From positions 1 to 6,119 of the forward strand of contig DATKMP010000308.1 of NCBI GenBank assembly GCA_035541775.1: a stretch of DNA of 6,119 nucleotides, given 5' to 3'. Shown here piece after piece: positions 4,823-6,119 of this stretch; the first letter of the stretch is position 1; the number at the start of each line of letters is the position of its first letter. This stretch comes from DATKMP01 sp035541775 (GTDB taxonomy: Bacteria > Bacteroidota > Ignavibacteria > UBA10030). The notes below the pieces were generated by a model. The model searched no databases. It had not been told where the DNA came from and saw only the letters and a program-made list of their open reading frames with translations. Made by a program: the position numbers and the translations under genes.

Positions 4823-5384
4823 GGGAATCATCTCCTTTTTGTTCCGTATGTGAACGTTCCAATTGGCTGCGTAGTTTTGAAAGCTCTTTATCGGTCTGGC
4901 GCAATCGTTGCGCAACGATTTCTGCCAGCTTCAGCACGATTTTATTTCCAAGCGTGCTGTGTTTTTCGATTAACTCGATTAAATCGGGGCGGAAGAATCC
5001 GATTAACATGCAATCGGTTTTGCAGACAGCATCGGCAGAACGTGGAGACTCATCGATCAGCGAAAGCTCGCCGAAAAAATCACCGTCGGCCAGTACCGCT
5101 AATTCGCGTGATGTTCCATCTTTACCCGAAATGCCGATCGAAACTTCTCCTTCTTGAATGATGTACATCCCCAATCCCGGATCGCCCTGATAAAACACCG
5201 GTTCGTTGGTGCGATATTCCCGCTTATGAACGATCGCAGCAACTTCTTTTAATTCCCGTGCGGTGAGGTCGGCAAATGCCGGAACGTTACTTAACACTTC
5301 TTCCGTGGATCCTTTATGGATAACGCGCGCCGAAAAAATATTTTTCCAGAGCGCGTTCCCGGCAGAAGATTTTTCAGCTTCCAT
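4767..5384 (-). CDS. Free-standing cyclic-nucleotide-binding (CNB) domain protein
   Basis: A 205-residue protein with one CNB domain at about residues 30-155: FADLTARELKEVAA, Y-x-GDPG-x-GMYIIQEGEV, then the phosphate-binding cassette FFGELSLIDESPRSADAVC. Glu106 and Arg115 of the cassette, which hold the ribose and cyclic phosphate in CRP and PKA, are present, so cAMP or cGMP binding is plausible. No helix-turn-helix follows, so it is not a CRP-type regulator. The C-terminus is instead a predicted coiled coil (about 150-180, LAEIVAQRLRQTDKELSKLRSQLERS) and a charged, disordered tail. It may be a sensor subunit that passes the signal by protein contact. ATG 5384 has GGAGG 5 bases upstream. It starts 21 bases after ilvE and overlaps the stress-protein gene by 56 bases. 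Confidence 0.9.
   Translation of the reverse strand: MEAEKSSAGNALWKNIFSARVIHKGSTEEVLSNVPAFADLTARELKEVAAIVHKREYRTNEPVFYQGDPGLGMYIIQEGEVSIGISGKDGTSRELAVLADGDFFGELSLIDESPRSADAVCKTDCMLIGFFRPDLIELIEKHSTLGNKIVLKLAEIVAQRLRQTDKELSKLRSQLERSHTEQKGDDSHGTKEESTPQKNRKAKTG
4833..4838 (-). promoter_or_regulatory. Ribosome binding site of the universal stress protein gene
   Basis: AAGGAG about 9 bases before ATG 4822 lies inside the CNB-protein coding sequence. It decides the start against upstream in-frame ATGs (4831 and 4915), and means the stress protein is initiated independently rather than by simple stop-start coupling. Confidence 0.6.
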
Positions 5385-5405
5385 GATTTCCTCCCTCGCA
5401 ATTTT

Positions 5406-6119
5406 TTATTGAACGAATGTCAACCACTTGTGCGGGTCATTGCCCTTACCAACGATATCGAAGAACGCGGCTTGCAATGCTTTCGTCACAGCGCCTGCCG
5501 ATCCTTTGCCGATCTGGATTCGATCGATGGATCGAATCGGCGTAAGTTCTGCGGCCGTGCCGCTGAAGAATACTTCATCCGCAATATACAACATTTCGCG
5601 CGGTATCGGACATTCGACGATCTGATATCCTAATTCTTTTGCTAACGTAATAACAGAAAATCTGGTAATGCCCGGCAGCACCGATGCAGCAAGGGGTGCA
5701 GTGTAAAGAATATTATCGCGAACGACAAAAATATTTTCACCGCTGCCTTCGCTGACGTTGCCGGAAACATCCAACGCAATCGCTTCTGCATATCCATCGG
5801 CAAGGGCTTCCATTTTCATCAACTGCGAACTGAGATAGTTGCCGCCCGCTTTTGCCATGGTGGGAATTGTATCAGGCGCTGCACGGCGCCAACTGGAAAC
5901 ACAGACATCGATTCCCTGCTCCAATGCCGTTGCGCCGAGATACGCGCCCCATTCCCATACTGCAATCGCGACATCCACCGGACAGTTCGCTGGATTCACG
6001 CCCAATTCTCCGAAGCCGCGATACACGACAGGGCGAATGTAACACGCTTTGAACTTGTTCGCTTTTATCGTCTCAAGAATTGCCGCGTTGATTTGTTCGT
6101 GCGTAAAAGGAATCGGCGT
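5406..6119 (-). CDS. ilvE: Branched-chain amino acid aminotransferase, N-terminus off window
   Basis: 237 codons are open from the right edge to TAA 5406-5408. This is a class IV (fold-type IV) PLP aminotransferase that moves the amino group between glutamate and the 2-oxo acids of Leu, Ile and Val. Hallmarks in order are YIRPVVYRGFGELGVNP, the PLP-lysine motif MAKAGGNYLSS (Lys codon 5850-5852), ALDVSGNVSEGSGENIF with the Glu that contacts the pyridine nitrogen, SVLPGITR, YIADEVFFSGTAAELTPIRSID and the C-terminal VTKALQAAFF. The GGNY, SEGxGEN and GTAAE set fits IlvE better than D-amino-acid transaminase or aminodeoxychorismate lyase. Against a usual length near 300, about 60-70 N-terminal residues lie beyond the edge. 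It is first of the visible group ilvE-CNB-Usp; the 21-base gap to the next gene suggests one transcript. Confidence 0.95.
   Translation of the reverse strand, partial: TPIPFTHEQINAAILETIKANKFKACYIRPVVYRGFGELGVNPANCPVDVAIAVWEWGAYLGATALEQGIDVCVSSWRRAAPDTIPTMAKAGGNYLSSQLMKMEALADGYAEAIALDVSGNVSEGSGENIFVVRDNILYTAPLAASVLPGITRFSVITLAKELGYQIVECPIPREMLYIADEVFFSGTAAELTPIRSIDRIQIGKGSAGAVTKALQAAFFDIVGKGNDPHKWLTFVQ

Noticed and set aside
4135..4853. Plus-strand ORFs opposite the universal stress protein gene (4135-4599, 4238-4726, 4635-4853).
   Set aside because: They are antisense shadows of a clear Usp gene, have Arg/Cys/Phe-rich nonsense composition and no ribosome site.

Overview
All genes supported here lie on the minus strand. 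The window suggests a Gram-negative environmental bacterium, most likely from the Bacteroidota/Ignavibacteriota side of the FCB group. That placement is an inference from a secreted plant-cell-wall esterase with fibronectin-III modules and from the general gene style. No rRNA, tRNA or taxon-specific marker is present to confirm it.

Reading from the right edge in the direction of transcription, there is first a tight chromosomal gene group: a 5'-truncated branched-chain aminotransferase (ilvE, 5406-6119), a free-standing cyclic-nucleotide-binding protein (4767-5384) and a universal stress protein (4289-4822). The last two genes overlap by 56 bases. A gene-poor stretch follows (3948-4288) with two 21-base direct repeats and several hairpins.

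The middle (about 2454-3979) looks like a small, decayed integron gene-cassette array without an integrase. Three short unrecognised membrane-protein genes are each preceded, 31-43 bases before the start codon, by GTTAG. The intergenic region at 2774-2943 folds as an integron attC site: R''/R' ends, and a 12-bp L''/L' stem interrupted by a single bulged C. The 3252-3431 intergenic region carries the same left half (16 of 19 core bases identical) but a degraded right half. Cassette genes A and B lack Shine-Dalgarno sequences, and A is strikingly AT-rich, unlike the flanking genes.

Next is a broken gene for a secreted SnoaL/NTF2-like protein (1938-2439). It has a one-base frameshift inside its signal peptide and an in-frame TGA where the family normally has Trp. 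Finally, running off the left edge, is a secreted CE15 glucuronoyl-esterase-like enzyme with at least one and a half C-terminal FN3 domains (1-1661), preceded by a good promoter. It keeps the Ser-Glu-His triad but appears to have changed residues around the active site.

The genes do not form one pathway. The window is a junction between a housekeeping/stress gene group, a mobile cassette remnant and a carbohydrate-degradation gene.
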